DNA of 64,000 nucleotides from an uncultured Bacteroides sp. (GTDB lineage Bacteria; Bacteroidota; Bacteroidia; Bacteroidales; Bacteroidaceae), in the NCBI RefSeq assembly GCF_937912035.1, contig NZ_CALDPF010000031.1, forward strand, positions 248,001-312,000. Reading direction: 5' to 3'. The notes under the pieces are model-generated. The model made no database searches and was not told the DNA's origin. It saw only the letters and a program-made list of their open reading frames with translations. Positions 1 to 10,486 of the stretch are shown piece by piece. Each line of letters begins with the position of its first letter. The stretch's first letter is position 1. The position numbers were made by a program, and so were the translations under genes.

Positions 1-2062
1 CAAAATATTCAATTTCTCAAATGACGAAAATACTTCAGAAATAAAAATCTACATTACAGAGAATATTAAAGAAGAAGGCGGATACCGTCTTGATATCAGT
101 AAAGATAATATAGTTATCGAAGCATCCGATTATAATGGTGCTGTATCTGCACTATCTACAATTCGTCAACTTCTTCCTGTTTCAGTACATGATAAAGCCG
201 TAGTTCCATGTGTGGAGATTAATGACTATCCCGAATATCATTGGAGAGGGATGCATCTTGACGTTTCACGTCATTTCTACAATAAAGGAGAAGTAATGAA
301 GCTTCTTGACCTCATGTCGTTATACAAGTTTAATAAGTTTCATTGGCATTTAACTGATGATCAGGGCTGGAGAATAGAGATAAAGAAATATCCTCTTCTT
401 ACTGAAAAAGGTGCTTGGCGTAAATTCAATGATCAGGACCGCACATGCATGCGTCTTGAAAAAGAACAGTTTAATCCGGACTATAAAATACCTGAAGATA
501 AGTTATCTGTAATAGAGGGCGACACTATTTATGGTGGATTTTACACTCAGGAAGATATAAGAGAAGTTGTTAAATATGCAGCCGACAGGGGCATTGACAT
601 CATACCTGAAATAGATATGCCCGGACATTTCCTTGCCGCTATCAGTCAATATCCTGATGTTGCATGTAACGATTTGATAGGCTGGGGGGAAGTTTTTTCT
701 TCTCCTATATGTGTAGGCAAGGATTCTACACTCGAATTCTGTAAGAATGTATGGCGTGAGGTATTCCAACTCTTTCCTTACGAGTATGTTCATTTGGGTG
801 GAGACGAAGTAGAGAAAGTAAACTGGACAAAATGCAAGTACTGTCAGAAAAGAATTAAAGATGAGGAATTGAAATCTGCTGAAGAACTTCAGGCATGGTT
901 TGTCAGGGATATGGAAGAATTCTTTCATCAGAATGGGAAGTTGATGATTGGTTGGGACGAAGTTGTAGAAGACGGTTTGTCGGACAGAAGTGTTATATCT
1001 TGGTGGAGAAGCTGGTGTCCTGACGCAGTGGCAAAGGCTACTGGCAATGGAATGAAAGCCATTATATGTCCTAATTCGTATCTGTATTTCGATTATGAAC
1101 AGAAATCTGATTATCTCAAAAATATATATAATATGAATGTAATACCAGACGGACTGTCGGGCAAACAGAAAGAACTTGTTTGGGGAGTTCAATGTAATAT
1201 TTGGACAGAATGGATTCCTACGATTGACAAGCTGGAATATATGGTTTTTCCTCGAATGATGGCAGTAAGCGAAATAGCCTGGTGTGATAAATCAAGATTG
1301 AATGATTTCAATGGTTTTGATGACAGGGTTATGGAACATTTCGTTAGGTTGGATAATATGGACGTAAACTATCGCATTCCAGATCTTACAGGTTTCTATG
1401 AAAAAAACGTGTTTATAGAAGATGCTATGTTAAATATAGAGTGTGCTTTGGAAAATGTTCAAATAAGATATACCACTGACGGTACCATTCCAGATTCATT
1501 TTCTCAACTTTACACGCAACCAATTATAGTGACAAAAGACACTGAGTTCAAATTTAGAGCATTCCGACCTGACGGATCATACGGAAAGTTATATAATGCA
1601 GTGTACACTAAGGATGACTATTCTCCTTCTGTTCAGCCGGAAAAAACATTGGAAAAAGGCCTCATGGCTTCATTGTTTGATTTCTCTGGTAATAAATGTA
1701 GTGATATCTTTTCTTCTAAACTACACAGCACATATATAAGTGAGAAAATAACTTATCCAGATAAATGTAAAGGTAATCTGGCTGTCGTATATAGAGGATA
1801 TATTGACATACCTGCAGATGGAATTTATACTTTTTCTTTATTGTCCGATGACGGAAGTCTTTTAAGAATAGATGGTGAAATAATTATTGATAATGACGGA
1901 TTACATTCGGCTGACGAGAAGAATGCCCAAAAAGCTTTGCGTAAGGGATTACATGAACTTGAAATATCTTATTTCGATTATTATGGGGGCATTTTGAAAC
2001 TATTTATCATTGACGGAAATGGAGAAAAGACCGAATGTCCAGCTGAGTGGCTTAAACATTAA
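1..2062 (+). CDS. GH20 beta-N-acetylhexosaminidase with C-terminal PA14 domain (5' end outside window)
   Basis: The frame is open from base 2, so the gene begins left of the window; the GTG near 212 is internal. The first ~70 codons look like the GH20b domain that precedes the barrel. The GH20 barrel follows, with WRGMHLDVSRHF and the catalytic Asp-Glu pair in HLGGDEV (Asp codon 803, Glu codon 806). After the barrel come a chitobiase-type C-terminal module (about 1380-1620) and a PA14 domain (about 1650-2045) with FSLLSDDGSLLRIDG. GH20 enzymes remove terminal beta-linked GlcNAc or GalNAc by substrate-assisted catalysis. The protein is probably periplasmic or surface-exposed, but the export signal is outside the window. 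It lies 49 bp before susC and appears to be in the same operon. The family is certain; the exact linkage cut is inferred. Confidence 0.93.
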   Translation, partial: KIFNFSNDENTSEIKIYITENIKEEGGYRLDISKDNIVIEASDYNGAVSALSTIRQLLPVSVHDKAVVPCVEINDYPEYHWRGMHLDVSRHFYNKGEVMKLLDLMSLYKFNKFHWHLTDDQGWRIEIKKYPLLTEKGAWRKFNDQDRTCMRLEKEQFNPDYKIPEDKLSVIEGDTIYGGFYTQEDIREVVKYAADRGIDIIPEIDMPGHFLAAISQYPDVACNDLIGWGEVFSSPICVGKDSTLEFCKNVWREVFQLFPYEYVHLGGDEVEKVNWTKCKYCQKRIKDEELKSAEELQAWFVRDMEEFFHQNGKLMIGWDEVVEDGLSDRSVISWWRSWCPDAVAKATGNGMKAIICPNSYLYFDYEQKSDYLKNIYNMNVIPDGLSGKQKELVWGVQCNIWTEWIPTIDKLEYMVFPRMMAVSEIAWCDKSRLNDFNGFDDRVMEHFVRLDNMDVNYRIPDLTGFYEKNVFIEDAMLNIECALENVQIRYTTDGTIPDSFSQLYTQPIIVTKDTEFKFRAFRPDGSYGKLYNAVYTKDDYSPSVQPEKTLEKGLMASLFDFSGNKCSDIFSSKLHSTYISEKITYPDKCKGNLAVVYRGYIDIPADGIYTFSLLSDDGSLLRIDGEIIIDNDGLHSADEKNAQKALRKGLHELEISYFDYYGGILKLFIIDGNGEKTECPAEWLKH

Positions 2063-2111
2063 CAAAATAGATTTAACGGTAAACTGGTGACTAATTTTAA
2101 AACATTGTATT

Positions 2112-5100
2112 ATGAAAAAACTCGCTAAAGATTTTCTCAGGGAAATGAGAATAGGTGCTTTATCGCTAACGGCTATCGCTGCACCATTTTCTTTTTCTGA
2201 ACTTAGGGCGGATGTTTTGGAAGTTGATTCTGAGATAGCCCAACAGAGTAATATCACGGTACAAGGTACTGTGATTGATGAGCATGGTGATCCTGTGATT
2301 GGTGCTAATGTTCTGATTAAAGGTGTAACAGGTGTAGGTTCTATAACCGATATGGATGGAAAGTTCACTATTGTAGTCCCTTATGCCAATGCTACTCTTA
2401 ACATTTCATTTATTGGTTACACACCCGTGGAATTGCCATTGAAAGGTGAAACAGTAGTAAAAGTGACTCTTAAGGAGGATACAAAAACTCTTGAAGAAGT
2501 TGTAGTAGTAGGTTTCGGTACACAGAAGAAACAGACAGTAACAGGCTCTATGACTTCAGTGTCTGTTAAGGAACTTAGCCAGAGTCCATCGGCTAATGTA
2601 TCAAATGCTTTGGCAGGACGTTTGCCTGGTCTTACAGTAACACAGTATGGTGGTGGCGAACCTGGTAAGGATGTTGGTTCGTTGACAATTCGTGGATTGT
2701 CTACATATAATGGTGGTGCACAAGCTCCCATTGTCATTGTAGATGGTGTAGAACGATCGTTTACAAACCTATCTCCTGATGAAATAGAAACATTCTCCAT
2801 ATTGAAAGATGCTTCCGCTACAGCTGTATATGGTGTAAGAGGTGCTAACGGTGTAATTATAGTAACCACCAAGCGTGGTAATAATTCTGAAAAGCCAACC
2901 GTAGAATTCAAGGCACAGATGGGTATAACCCAACCTGTAAAATTCTCTGAATATCTTGGTTCTGCCGATTATGCAATGTTGTATAATCAAGCCTTGAAGA
3001 ACGATAACCCAGGGTGGGCTACTGATCCTTCAGTACAGGCTAAGATGTTTCCACAGGCAATGATTGACAATTGGCGGAAGGCAAAAGGTGACAATTCTGA
3101 TGGTTTAGGTTATAACATGAATTTATTCGATTTTGCATTCAAGCCTGCATTACAGCAAGATTATAGTCTTTCTGTCCGTGGGGGTAATGAAAGAGCACGT
3201 TATTTTGCCATGATTGGTTTCTTTGATCAGGGCGGTAACTATAAATACACAGACTTAAATCCTACCTACAGTACAAATGGTGGATATACACGTTATAATC
3301 TGCGTTCAAATATCGACGTTGATATTACTAAGAATTTCTATGTACGTTTGGGGTTGGGCGGACGTATTACCAAGACAAATGAGTCTGGTGGTGGTTCAGG
3401 CAATATCATATTTACTGCAAACACAGTTCCTCCAATGTATCCGGTGGTTTTGGAGTATAATGGTTATCCTTCTAATGATGACTACTATATAGACAATTCA
3501 AGAGGACTTCTTTTCGGTGATACACAGTTCAGAAAGAATATTCTTGGTGAAATTGCCTTTATGGGTTATAAAATGGGGCAGCAGACTAATTTCGACGGTA
3601 CATTTACTATCGGACATAAATTGGATTTCATTACAGAGGGATTGAAGATTGAAGGATTGTTCTCGTATGATATGGCTGAATCGCAGTACACATCACGTGT
3701 TCCTGGACGTCCTACGGTTAACAATGAAGAATATGGAGGTTATGCGACGTTCTATCCTGTGTCTGGTAGTTCTGCATTTTGGAATCCTGATCAACCTCAT
3801 TATATGGGAGCATACGTTCCTGCTGTAAACAATCATACTGTAAATACACCTATTGGAAATGCTTTCAGTCATGGCAGTTCTACTGGAAAAACATATTATC
3901 AGATAAAACTTGATTATGCCCGTAAGTTCGGTTTGCACAATGTGGCTGCAATGGTTATGGCAAACAGGTCTGAAACAAGAATAGACAATCAGGTTCCATA
4001 TCGTTATCAGGGTCTTGCTGCACGTGTTACATACGATTATCTTAATAAATATCTTTTTGAGACCAATCTTGGCGTAAACGGTTCGGAAAACTTCTCAAAA
4101 AAACATCGTTATGGTATATTCCCGTCAGTGTCGGTAGGTTGGATCGTAACAGAAGAATCTTTCATGATGGGTACACAACATTGGCTTGACCACTTGAAAC
4201 TGCGTGCTTCGGCAGGTATCTCTGGTAATGATCAGGGTATCGGACGTTTCCTTTATGCCCAGTATTACAATAATACCAACGGAAATGGTTGGGGATTAGG
4301 TCCAAACCTCGATCAGGGTATGGGCGGTGGTCTTGAAGAAGGCGATCTTGCAAATCCTGACTTGACATGGGAAAAAGGTCAGAAGGTAAACGTAGGTATC
4401 GATATGGATATGTTTAATAACCGTTTGTCTTTTACCGCTGATGCTTTTTATGAAAGACGATATGATATTATAACCAATACCGGTGGTTCCGACGTAATCG
4501 GTATTCCTGATGTGTTAGGCAAAGTGTCTTCATGGGTAAATGCCGGTGAGGTTATAAACAGAGGTATTGATGTTGAAGTTAGCTGGAACGACCGAATCAA
4601 CAGAGACTTCTCTTACTATGTAAAATTTAATGGTGGTTTTGCCAGAAACAAGATTATTGATATGATGGAAATAGATAGAGAGGTACCTTGGATGCAGCGT
4701 ACAGGACATAGAATAGGTGAAAACTATGTATATGAGGTAGACCATTTTGTAAAAGATCAGGCTGAAGCCGACCGCCTGAATGCAATGAACAATGGTACCG
4801 GATTCCAGAAATGGGGTAAGTTGGTTCCAGGAGATGTAGTTTATAAAGACTTGAACAATGATGGTATTATTGACGAGCTGCATGATATGCGTCCTATGGG
4901 TAATCCTAAGATACCTGAGTTCCAGTTCGGTATTCCTATGGGCTTTTCATACAAGAATTTCGATGTCAGTCTCTTATGGCAGGGTGCGGCATTGACATCA
5001 ATGATGCTTAACGGTCCTGCAGTATTTGATTTCCCTGTAATGGGTGCTCAGGGTAATGATATGGGTAAGGTAAAACCAATGCACCTTGACTCGTGGACAC

Positions 5101-5414
5101 CTGAGAATCCTGATGCCAAATATCCGGCACTTCACTTAGGTAATCATCCAAACAATAAGAATGCAAGTAGCAGCCTCTTCCTGTACAATGCTTCTTACGT
5201 AAGACTGAAGAATATCGAGATAGGTTATAGCCTTCCTCTCAAATGGATAAAGAACGCATACCTGCAGAGGGTAAGAATATATGCCCAAGGACTTAACCTT
5301 CTTACATTCGACGGTCTGGGAGATGTTGATGTTGACCCGGAGACAAAAGATGGTGACGGTACATGGTATCCGATACAGAGAGTTATTAATTTTGGTATTA
5401 ATGTGACATTCTAA
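2112..5414 (+). CDS. susC: SusC/RagA-family TonB-dependent outer-membrane transporter
   Basis: This 1100-residue protein has the SusC layout: an export signal (about 1-33), a carboxypeptidase-regulatory-like beta-sandwich (about 48-120, VQGTVIDEHGDPVIGANV), a TonB-box-like stretch (EEVVVVGFGTQ), a plug with the hallmark TAVYGVRGANGVIIVTTKRG, and a C-terminal beta-barrel ending in aromatic VTF. SusC proteins form a pedal-bin complex with SusD and import oligosaccharides across the outer membrane using TonB. The export signal is less hydrophobic than usual, with charged residues at 3-12. The gene sits between a GH20 gene and susD with short spacers (49 and 14 bp), so it is the core of the locus. 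The substrate cannot be read from SusC itself; the neighbours suggest N-glycan or mannoprotein fragments. Confidence 0.96.
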   Translation: MKKLAKDFLREMRIGALSLTAIAAPFSFSELRADVLEVDSEIAQQSNITVQGTVIDEHGDPVIGANVLIKGVTGVGSITDMDGKFTIVVPYANATLNISFIGYTPVELPLKGETVVKVTLKEDTKTLEEVVVVGFGTQKKQTVTGSMTSVSVKELSQSPSANVSNALAGRLPGLTVTQYGGGEPGKDVGSLTIRGLSTYNGGAQAPIVIVDGVERSFTNLSPDEIETFSILKDASATAVYGVRGANGVIIVTTKRGNNSEKPTVEFKAQMGITQPVKFSEYLGSADYAMLYNQALKNDNPGWATDPSVQAKMFPQAMIDNWRKAKGDNSDGLGYNMNLFDFAFKPALQQDYSLSVRGGNERARYFAMIGFFDQGGNYKYTDLNPTYSTNGGYTRYNLRSNIDVDITKNFYVRLGLGGRITKTNESGGGSGNIIFTANTVPPMYPVVLEYNGYPSNDDYYIDNSRGLLFGDTQFRKNILGEIAFMGYKMGQQTNFDGTFTIGHKLDFITEGLKIEGLFSYDMAESQYTSRVPGRPTVNNEEYGGYATFYPVSGSSAFWNPDQPHYMGAYVPAVNNHTVNTPIGNAFSHGSSTGKTYYQIKLDYARKFGLHNVAAMVMANRSETRIDNQVPYRYQGLAARVTYDYLNKYLFETNLGVNGSENFSKKHRYGIFPSVSVGWIVTEESFMMGTQHWLDHLKLRASAGISGNDQGIGRFLYAQYYNNTNGNGWGLGPNLDQGMGGGLEEGDLANPDLTWEKGQKVNVGIDMDMFNNRLSFTADAFYERRYDIITNTGGSDVIGIPDVLGKVSSWVNAGEVINRGIDVEVSWNDRINRDFSYYVKFNGGFARNKIIDMMEIDREVPWMQRTGHRIGENYVYEVDHFVKDQAEADRLNAMNNGTGFQKWGKLVPGDVVYKDLNNDGIIDELHDMRPMGNPKIPEFQFGIPMGFSYKNFDVSLLWQGAALTSMMLNGPAVFDFPVMGAQGNDMGKVKPMHLDSWTPENPDAKYPALHLGNHPNNKNASSSLFLYNASYVRLKNIEIGYSLPLKWIKNAYLQRVRIYAQGLNLLTFDGLGDVDVDPETKDGDGTWYPIQRVINFGINVTF

Positions 5415-5428
5415 AATATACGATATAT

Positions 5429-7393
5429 ATGAAATTACTGCATAAAATATCAACAATAGCGTTGTCTGTCTTTATAACCGGAGCTATGGCTTCATGCAGC
5501 GATTTTCTTGACAGACAGGACGACGGTAAACTGCAGGAGGCGGAAGTCTTTAATAAGTTTACAGAAGTAGAAAAACTTGTGACTCAGCTTTACACTGATA
5601 TGTATGACCGTTCAAGAGGTCTTGAACTTCTATATTCTCATAATATAGGTACTATTTGTGATGAATTGGATTTTAATAAAGCCGATTCTGATGCCCCATA
5701 TAAAATTCTGAATGGTGAGCTTAGTGCAGATCCTAGTTCTATATCTCAGGTTAATGGTGGTGGATGGTGGTGGCAACAGTATCAATCTATTAGAAAAGCC
5801 AACAAGATTATTTGGGGTGCTGAGAATTATAATACTCCAGATCATCCTTCCAAGCCTGGCCTTTTGAAACAACGTGTTGCCGAAGCCAAATTCTTCCGGG
5901 CATATTTCCATTATATGCTTTTGAGATGGCATGGTGAGATGGTTTATATGGACAGATTGGCTAGTCCTGATGAGGATCCAGCTACATATGCTGTGCGCGA
6001 ATCTGTACACGCAAGTGTGGAAAAAATATGCAAGGATCTTGATGAGGCTGCAGCTGATTTGCCGGTACAACAGTCTGGTATGGAAATAGGACGTATTGAC
6101 AAAGGTACATGTCTTGCGGTCAAGGCAATTGTAAGGTATATTGCTGCACAGCCATTATATAATGGTGGTGAATCTGGAGTTTCTCCATTGGGTAACAATG
6201 ATACCAGAGTCGGCGCCGAAGAATACAGGGAGTTCAAGCCTGAAAGATGGAATGCAGTGCTTCAGGCAGCCGAAGAGTTCTTCACTGAATGCGGAAACAG
6301 ATATTCGCTCTATTCCAAATATTCTGAGACAGATTTCGTGGACGACTTGAATGACAAGTCTAAATCCGACAGAAAGGTTTACACACGTTTGAGCAAGATG
6401 TTTTCTGATGTTGACTTCTATCTTACAGAGTCAATTCTTACTCTGAAAGGAGGTAAGGATACCCGTTGGATACAGGACAACTTGCCAGACAGAAACGATT
6501 TCGGAGGCCAGACCCGTAACCAGCCTACACAGGAACAGGTCGACCAGTATGAATACATTGTAGGTGATTACGGATACAGCATATTCAGCAACGAAGCTAA
6601 AGATGGAGGTTATGATGATGAAAATCCTTATGTGAACCGTGACCCACGTTTCTATCGTGACATTATATATGCAGGAGCAAAATTTCAGTCAATAACATAC
6701 TCTCCGCAAGTAGGTGGCGAAGATGAAATAAATCATTCCACATTACGCGACGGTAAAGATACACGTACCGGTTATGCACTGAGAAAATTTGTTTATGAGG
6801 ATTACGATAAGGAAGGTTCCGTTACAGCGATGTTCTTCCCTCTGATACGTCTTCCTGAAATGATGCTCATATATGCCGAAGCTCTTAATGAGACAGATAA
6901 TTCTGAGGCTGGTCAGAAAGTCTATGATCTGTTGAATCAGATAAGAAACCGTTCTTTCATGAAGAAAGTTCCTGAAGCAGTAAAGGATAATAAGGAATTG
7001 CGCCGTGAGTATATACAGCGTGAGCGCCGTGTGGAATTGTTCTTTGAAAATAACAGATACTTCAATCTTCGCTATAAAGGTATTCCTACATCGTCAGAAG
7101 AACTCCTGAAGGAAGGAAGATATCTCAGTCTCTCATCCGACGGTGACGAAAGAGCACAGAAATGGGTGGAAAACGGCAATGGTGAGTATCCTCAGACACA
7201 ACATTACGTGCATGGTATGATACCTGTATCCGATCCGAATGGAAAGGTTACTATCGGTAGTGGCAAATATAAGATGAAACGAATAGAAGGAAAACAAATG
7301 GTAAGACAGTTCACTTACAGAAACTATTTCTTCCCGATCAACAGTAATGAAATAGCCAAGACTCCTTCTTTGAAACAGAATCCAGGTTGGTAA
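5429..7393 (+). CDS. susD: SusD/RagB-family glycan-binding lipoprotein
   Basis: The 654-residue product starts with a lipoprotein signal whose acceptor Cys is residue 23 (AMASC|SDFLD), followed directly by the FLD motif typical of SusD proteins. The N-terminal SusD-like region with TPR helices (KANKIIWGAENYN, VAEAKFFRAYFHYML) and the C-terminal RagB half (RLPEMMLIYAEALNE, YIQRERRVELFFENNRYFNLRYKG) are clear. SusD lies on top of the SusC barrel and captures glycan. It begins 14 bp after susC and ends 22 bp before the GH92 gene, so it is part of the operon. At 654 residues it is slightly longer than classical SusD (about 550). Family assignment is certain; the ligand is inferred from the locus. 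Confidence 0.95.
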   Translation: MKLLHKISTIALSVFITGAMASCSDFLDRQDDGKLQEAEVFNKFTEVEKLVTQLYTDMYDRSRGLELLYSHNIGTICDELDFNKADSDAPYKILNGELSADPSSISQVNGGGWWWQQYQSIRKANKIIWGAENYNTPDHPSKPGLLKQRVAEAKFFRAYFHYMLLRWHGEMVYMDRLASPDEDPATYAVRESVHASVEKICKDLDEAAADLPVQQSGMEIGRIDKGTCLAVKAIVRYIAAQPLYNGGESGVSPLGNNDTRVGAEEYREFKPERWNAVLQAAEEFFTECGNRYSLYSKYSETDFVDDLNDKSKSDRKVYTRLSKMFSDVDFYLTESILTLKGGKDTRWIQDNLPDRNDFGGQTRNQPTQEQVDQYEYIVGDYGYSIFSNEAKDGGYDDENPYVNRDPRFYRDIIYAGAKFQSITYSPQVGGEDEINHSTLRDGKDTRTGYALRKFVYEDYDKEGSVTAMFFPLIRLPEMMLIYAEALNETDNSEAGQKVYDLLNQIRNRSFMKKVPEAVKDNKELRREYIQRERRVELFFENNRYFNLRYKGIPTSSEELLKEGRYLSLSSDGDERAQKWVENGNGEYPQTQHYVHGMIPVSDPNGKVTIGSGKYKMKRIEGKQMVRQFTYRNYFFPINSNEIAKTPSLKQNPGW

Positions 7394-7415
7394 AATTATA
7401 TATAAACATAGATAT

Positions 7416-10400
7416 ATGATGAGATTAAAATTCATATTGATGACAGCAGGCTGTCTGGCTATAAGTAACATTATAGCCCAGACAGAATATGTCAACCCTA
7501 TGATTGGCACAAATGGAATGGGGCATACTTTCCCGGGGGCATGTGCTCCTTTCGGATTGGTACAGCTCAGTCCTGATACTGATACCTTGTCACACAATGT
7601 CGGTGGTGTCTATAATAAGGATGTTTATGCCTATTGTGCCGGTTATCAGTACGATGATCCTACTATTGTAGGTTTCAGCCATACACATCTTAGCGGTACA
7701 GGACATTCTGATTTGGGTGATATACTGATAATGCCTACTGTAGGCGAACTGAAATTGAATCCCGGTCGTGCCTTAAATCCTGACGAAGGCTACAGGTCAC
7801 GCTTCAGTCATGATACTGAAATTTCAAGTCCGGGCTATTATGAAGTGATGCTTGCCGATTACAACATCAAGGCACAGCTGACTGCAACACAGCGTACAGG
7901 TGTACATAAATACACTTTTCCAGAAGGAACTAAGGAGGGCCGTATAATTCTTGACCTCATACATGGAATATATAATTATGATGGCAAGACATTGTGGGCA
8001 TCATTGAGAGTGGAAAACGATACTCTTGTTACCGGCTACAGGATTACGAACGGTTGGGCACGTACCAATTATACTTATTTTGCCATGTCTCTTTCCAAAC
8101 CTATAAAGAATTATGGCTATAGGGACATGGAGGAAGTCAAATATAACGGTTTCTGGAGAAGATTCGATATCAACCGTAACTTCCCTGAAATGGCAGGCAG
8201 AAAGGTTGTGTCATATTTCGAATTCGACTTTACTGATGATAAATCCCTTGAGGTTAAGGTAGCTCTCTCAGGAGTCAGCACGGAAGGTGCCTTGAAGAAT
8301 CTTATGGCAGAAACTGGTGGAAAAAATTTTGACACTATTTCATCACAGACACTCGACAAATGGGAAAACGAGCTTTCTACTATCAAGGTAGAAGGAACAG
8401 CCGATCAGAAGACAATGTTCTACACCTCGTACTACCACACTATGATAAACCCTTCGGTTTATACAGATGTTGACGGCTGTTACAGAGGTCTGGACGGAAA
8501 TATCCATAAGGCAGAAGGATTTGTCAATTATACAATCTTTTCCCTTTGGGATACATATCGTGCAGAACATCCGTTCCTCAATCTGATGAAGTCGGACAGA
8601 AACAGAGATATGGTTGTTTCCATGATACGACATCAGCAGCAGAGTGCACATGGCATGCTACCAATATGGAGTCACATGGCGAACGAAAACTGGTGTATGA
8701 GTGGTTATCATGCAGTATCAGCACTCGCAGATGCAATATCTAAGGGAGCCGATATAGATAGGGTAGAAGCTTTGAAAGCTATGATAAGGACTTCAAAAGT
8801 TCCTTATTATGATGGACTCGACGATTACATGTGGTTGCATTATGTACCGTTCGACCATTCATCCACTTCTGCATCCACCACTTTGGAATATGCCTACGAC
8901 GACTGGTGTATATATAATGTAGCAAAGCAGGCTGGCGAAGAACGTATAGCCGAAGAATATCGTAGGAGAGCATTGAACTACCGCAATCTGTTCGACACCT
9001 CGATAGGTTTTATCCGTCCCCGATATGCGAATGGTTCTTTCAAGAGCGATTTCGATCCGCTACAGACACACGGAGAAGGTTTTATAGAGGGTAATTCATG
9101 GAATTTCTCTTTCCACGCTCCTCATGATGTCAATGGTCTTATCACATTGATGGGAGGTGACAGAAAATTCATCAAACGTCTTGATGATTTGTTCGAAATG
9201 GAACTTCCTGCATCATATTATGAGAAGAACGAAGACATAACAAAAGACTGTCTCCTCGGAGGATATGTTCATGGCAACGAACCAAGCCATCACGTGCCAT
9301 ATCTGTATGCCTGGACATCACAGCCGTGGAAAACACAGTATTGGATACGTGAGATAATGAATCGCATGTACAAGAACGATATAAAGGGTCTGAGTGGCAA
9401 CGATGACTGCGGACAGATGTCAGCATGGTACCTGTTCTCTTCTCTTGGCTTTTATCCTGTATGTCCCGGAACAGACCAGTATGTGCTTGGAGCTCCATAC
9501 ATGCCATATCAGGAACTATCGTTGCCTAATGGCAGAAAATTCGTCATCAAAGCTCCCGGAGTAAACGATAAGAGACGATACGTCCGTTCTGTCAAACTTA
9601 ATGGTAAACCTTACTCAAAGATGTATATCACCCACGCAGACATATTGGCAGGAGGAGAACTTGAGTTTGTTATGTCTTCCAGTCCGAACAAGTCCCGTGG
9701 TTGCCAGTTGGCAGACAAACCTTATTCTCTCACAGAGGGCAAGATAGAAGATAGACTGGCTGCATGGAAAGACTATAATGTAGGTGAAATAGAGTTCTTC
9801 GACAAGTCACCAGAAACAAAAGGCTCTGAAATCTATAAAAAGATTGTTCCTGAACCTGAAAAATATATAGCCGACAAGGCACGTAAGGTTCTGGCTACAT
9901 TATATTTCTCTCCTGAAGACAGTATAACTCCTGTACGCAAGTTGGACTACACTGTTGAAAAGGTCGACGGAGTATCGGCAAAGGGTGGTGGAAACGGTGA
10001 GATAGCCATATGGTATAGCACCAACCATATTGAGAAGTCATTTGCAAAGAACGATACAGCCAGACTTGATTATGAAACCCGCGGAGTCCTGTTCCATGAG
10101 CTTACACATGCCTATCAGCTGGAACCGCAAGGCATAGGAACATACGGTACCAACAAGACATTCTGGGCATTTATAGAAGGAATGGCAGATGCCTGTAGGG
10201 TAGCCAACGGATGCTTCACAGCCGACGATCGTCCACGAGGTGGAACATACATGGATGGATACCGCACAACAGGCTTCTTCATAGCATGGTTACAGAACAC
10301 TAAAGATCCGGATTTCATCAGGAAGTTCAATAAGTCTGCGCTCACTGTAGTACCATGGTCATTCGACGGAGCTATAAAATATGTGTTGGGAGATGAATTC

Positions 10401-10451
10401 AGTGTAGATGAGTTGTGGGAAGAATACCAGAAAGAAGTAGGAGACAAGTGA
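7416..10451 (+). CDS. GH92 alpha-mannosidase fused to a basic-secretory-protein (BSP) metallopeptidase-like domain
   Basis: Residues ~22-745 are a full GH92 enzyme: it starts EYVNPMIGT after a signal peptide and carries HGNEPSHH (probable acid Glu622) and GNDDCGQMSAW (Asp663/Asp664, the base region). GH92 enzymes are calcium-dependent exo-alpha-mannosidases. Residues ~790-1005 are a second domain resembling plant BSP proteins: HELTHAYQ (His894, Glu895, His898) followed by FIEGMADACR and TGFFIAWL, the zincin-like signature. Ordinary GH92 proteins are about 740-780 residues, so the extra ~230 residues are a true fusion with no frame break. The export signal is short; TAGC at 10-13 could be an alternative lipobox. 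The same BSP signature recurs in the next gene. Mannosidase activity is well supported; proteolysis by the tail is inferred. Confidence 0.92.
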   Translation: MMRLKFILMTAGCLAISNIIAQTEYVNPMIGTNGMGHTFPGACAPFGLVQLSPDTDTLSHNVGGVYNKDVYAYCAGYQYDDPTIVGFSHTHLSGTGHSDLGDILIMPTVGELKLNPGRALNPDEGYRSRFSHDTEISSPGYYEVMLADYNIKAQLTATQRTGVHKYTFPEGTKEGRIILDLIHGIYNYDGKTLWASLRVENDTLVTGYRITNGWARTNYTYFAMSLSKPIKNYGYRDMEEVKYNGFWRRFDINRNFPEMAGRKVVSYFEFDFTDDKSLEVKVALSGVSTEGALKNLMAETGGKNFDTISSQTLDKWENELSTIKVEGTADQKTMFYTSYYHTMINPSVYTDVDGCYRGLDGNIHKAEGFVNYTIFSLWDTYRAEHPFLNLMKSDRNRDMVVSMIRHQQQSAHGMLPIWSHMANENWCMSGYHAVSALADAISKGADIDRVEALKAMIRTSKVPYYDGLDDYMWLHYVPFDHSSTSASTTLEYAYDDWCIYNVAKQAGEERIAEEYRRRALNYRNLFDTSIGFIRPRYANGSFKSDFDPLQTHGEGFIEGNSWNFSFHAPHDVNGLITLMGGDRKFIKRLDDLFEMELPASYYEKNEDITKDCLLGGYVHGNEPSHHVPYLYAWTSQPWKTQYWIREIMNRMYKNDIKGLSGNDDCGQMSAWYLFSSLGFYPVCPGTDQYVLGAPYMPYQELSLPNGRKFVIKAPGVNDKRRYVRSVKLNGKPYSKMYITHADILAGGELEFVMSSSPNKSRGCQLADKPYSLTEGKIEDRLAAWKDYNVGEIEFFDKSPETKGSEIYKKIVPEPEKYIADKARKVLATLYFSPEDSITPVRKLDYTVEKVDGVSAKGGGNGEIAIWYSTNHIEKSFAKNDTARLDYETRGVLFHELTHAYQLEPQGIGTYGTNKTFWAFIEGMADACRVANGCFTADDRPRGGTYMDGYRTTGFFIAWLQNTKDPDFIRKFNKSALTVVPWSFDGAIKYVLGDEFSVDELWEEYQKEVGDK

Positions 10452-10486
10452 TTTTATTATATTAAAAACATTAAAGTAAAACAATT

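Noticed and set aside
503..1192. 229-residue frame on the - strand inside the GH20 gene
   Set aside because: The + strand carries the GH20 catalytic motifs; the reverse frame has no recognisable features.
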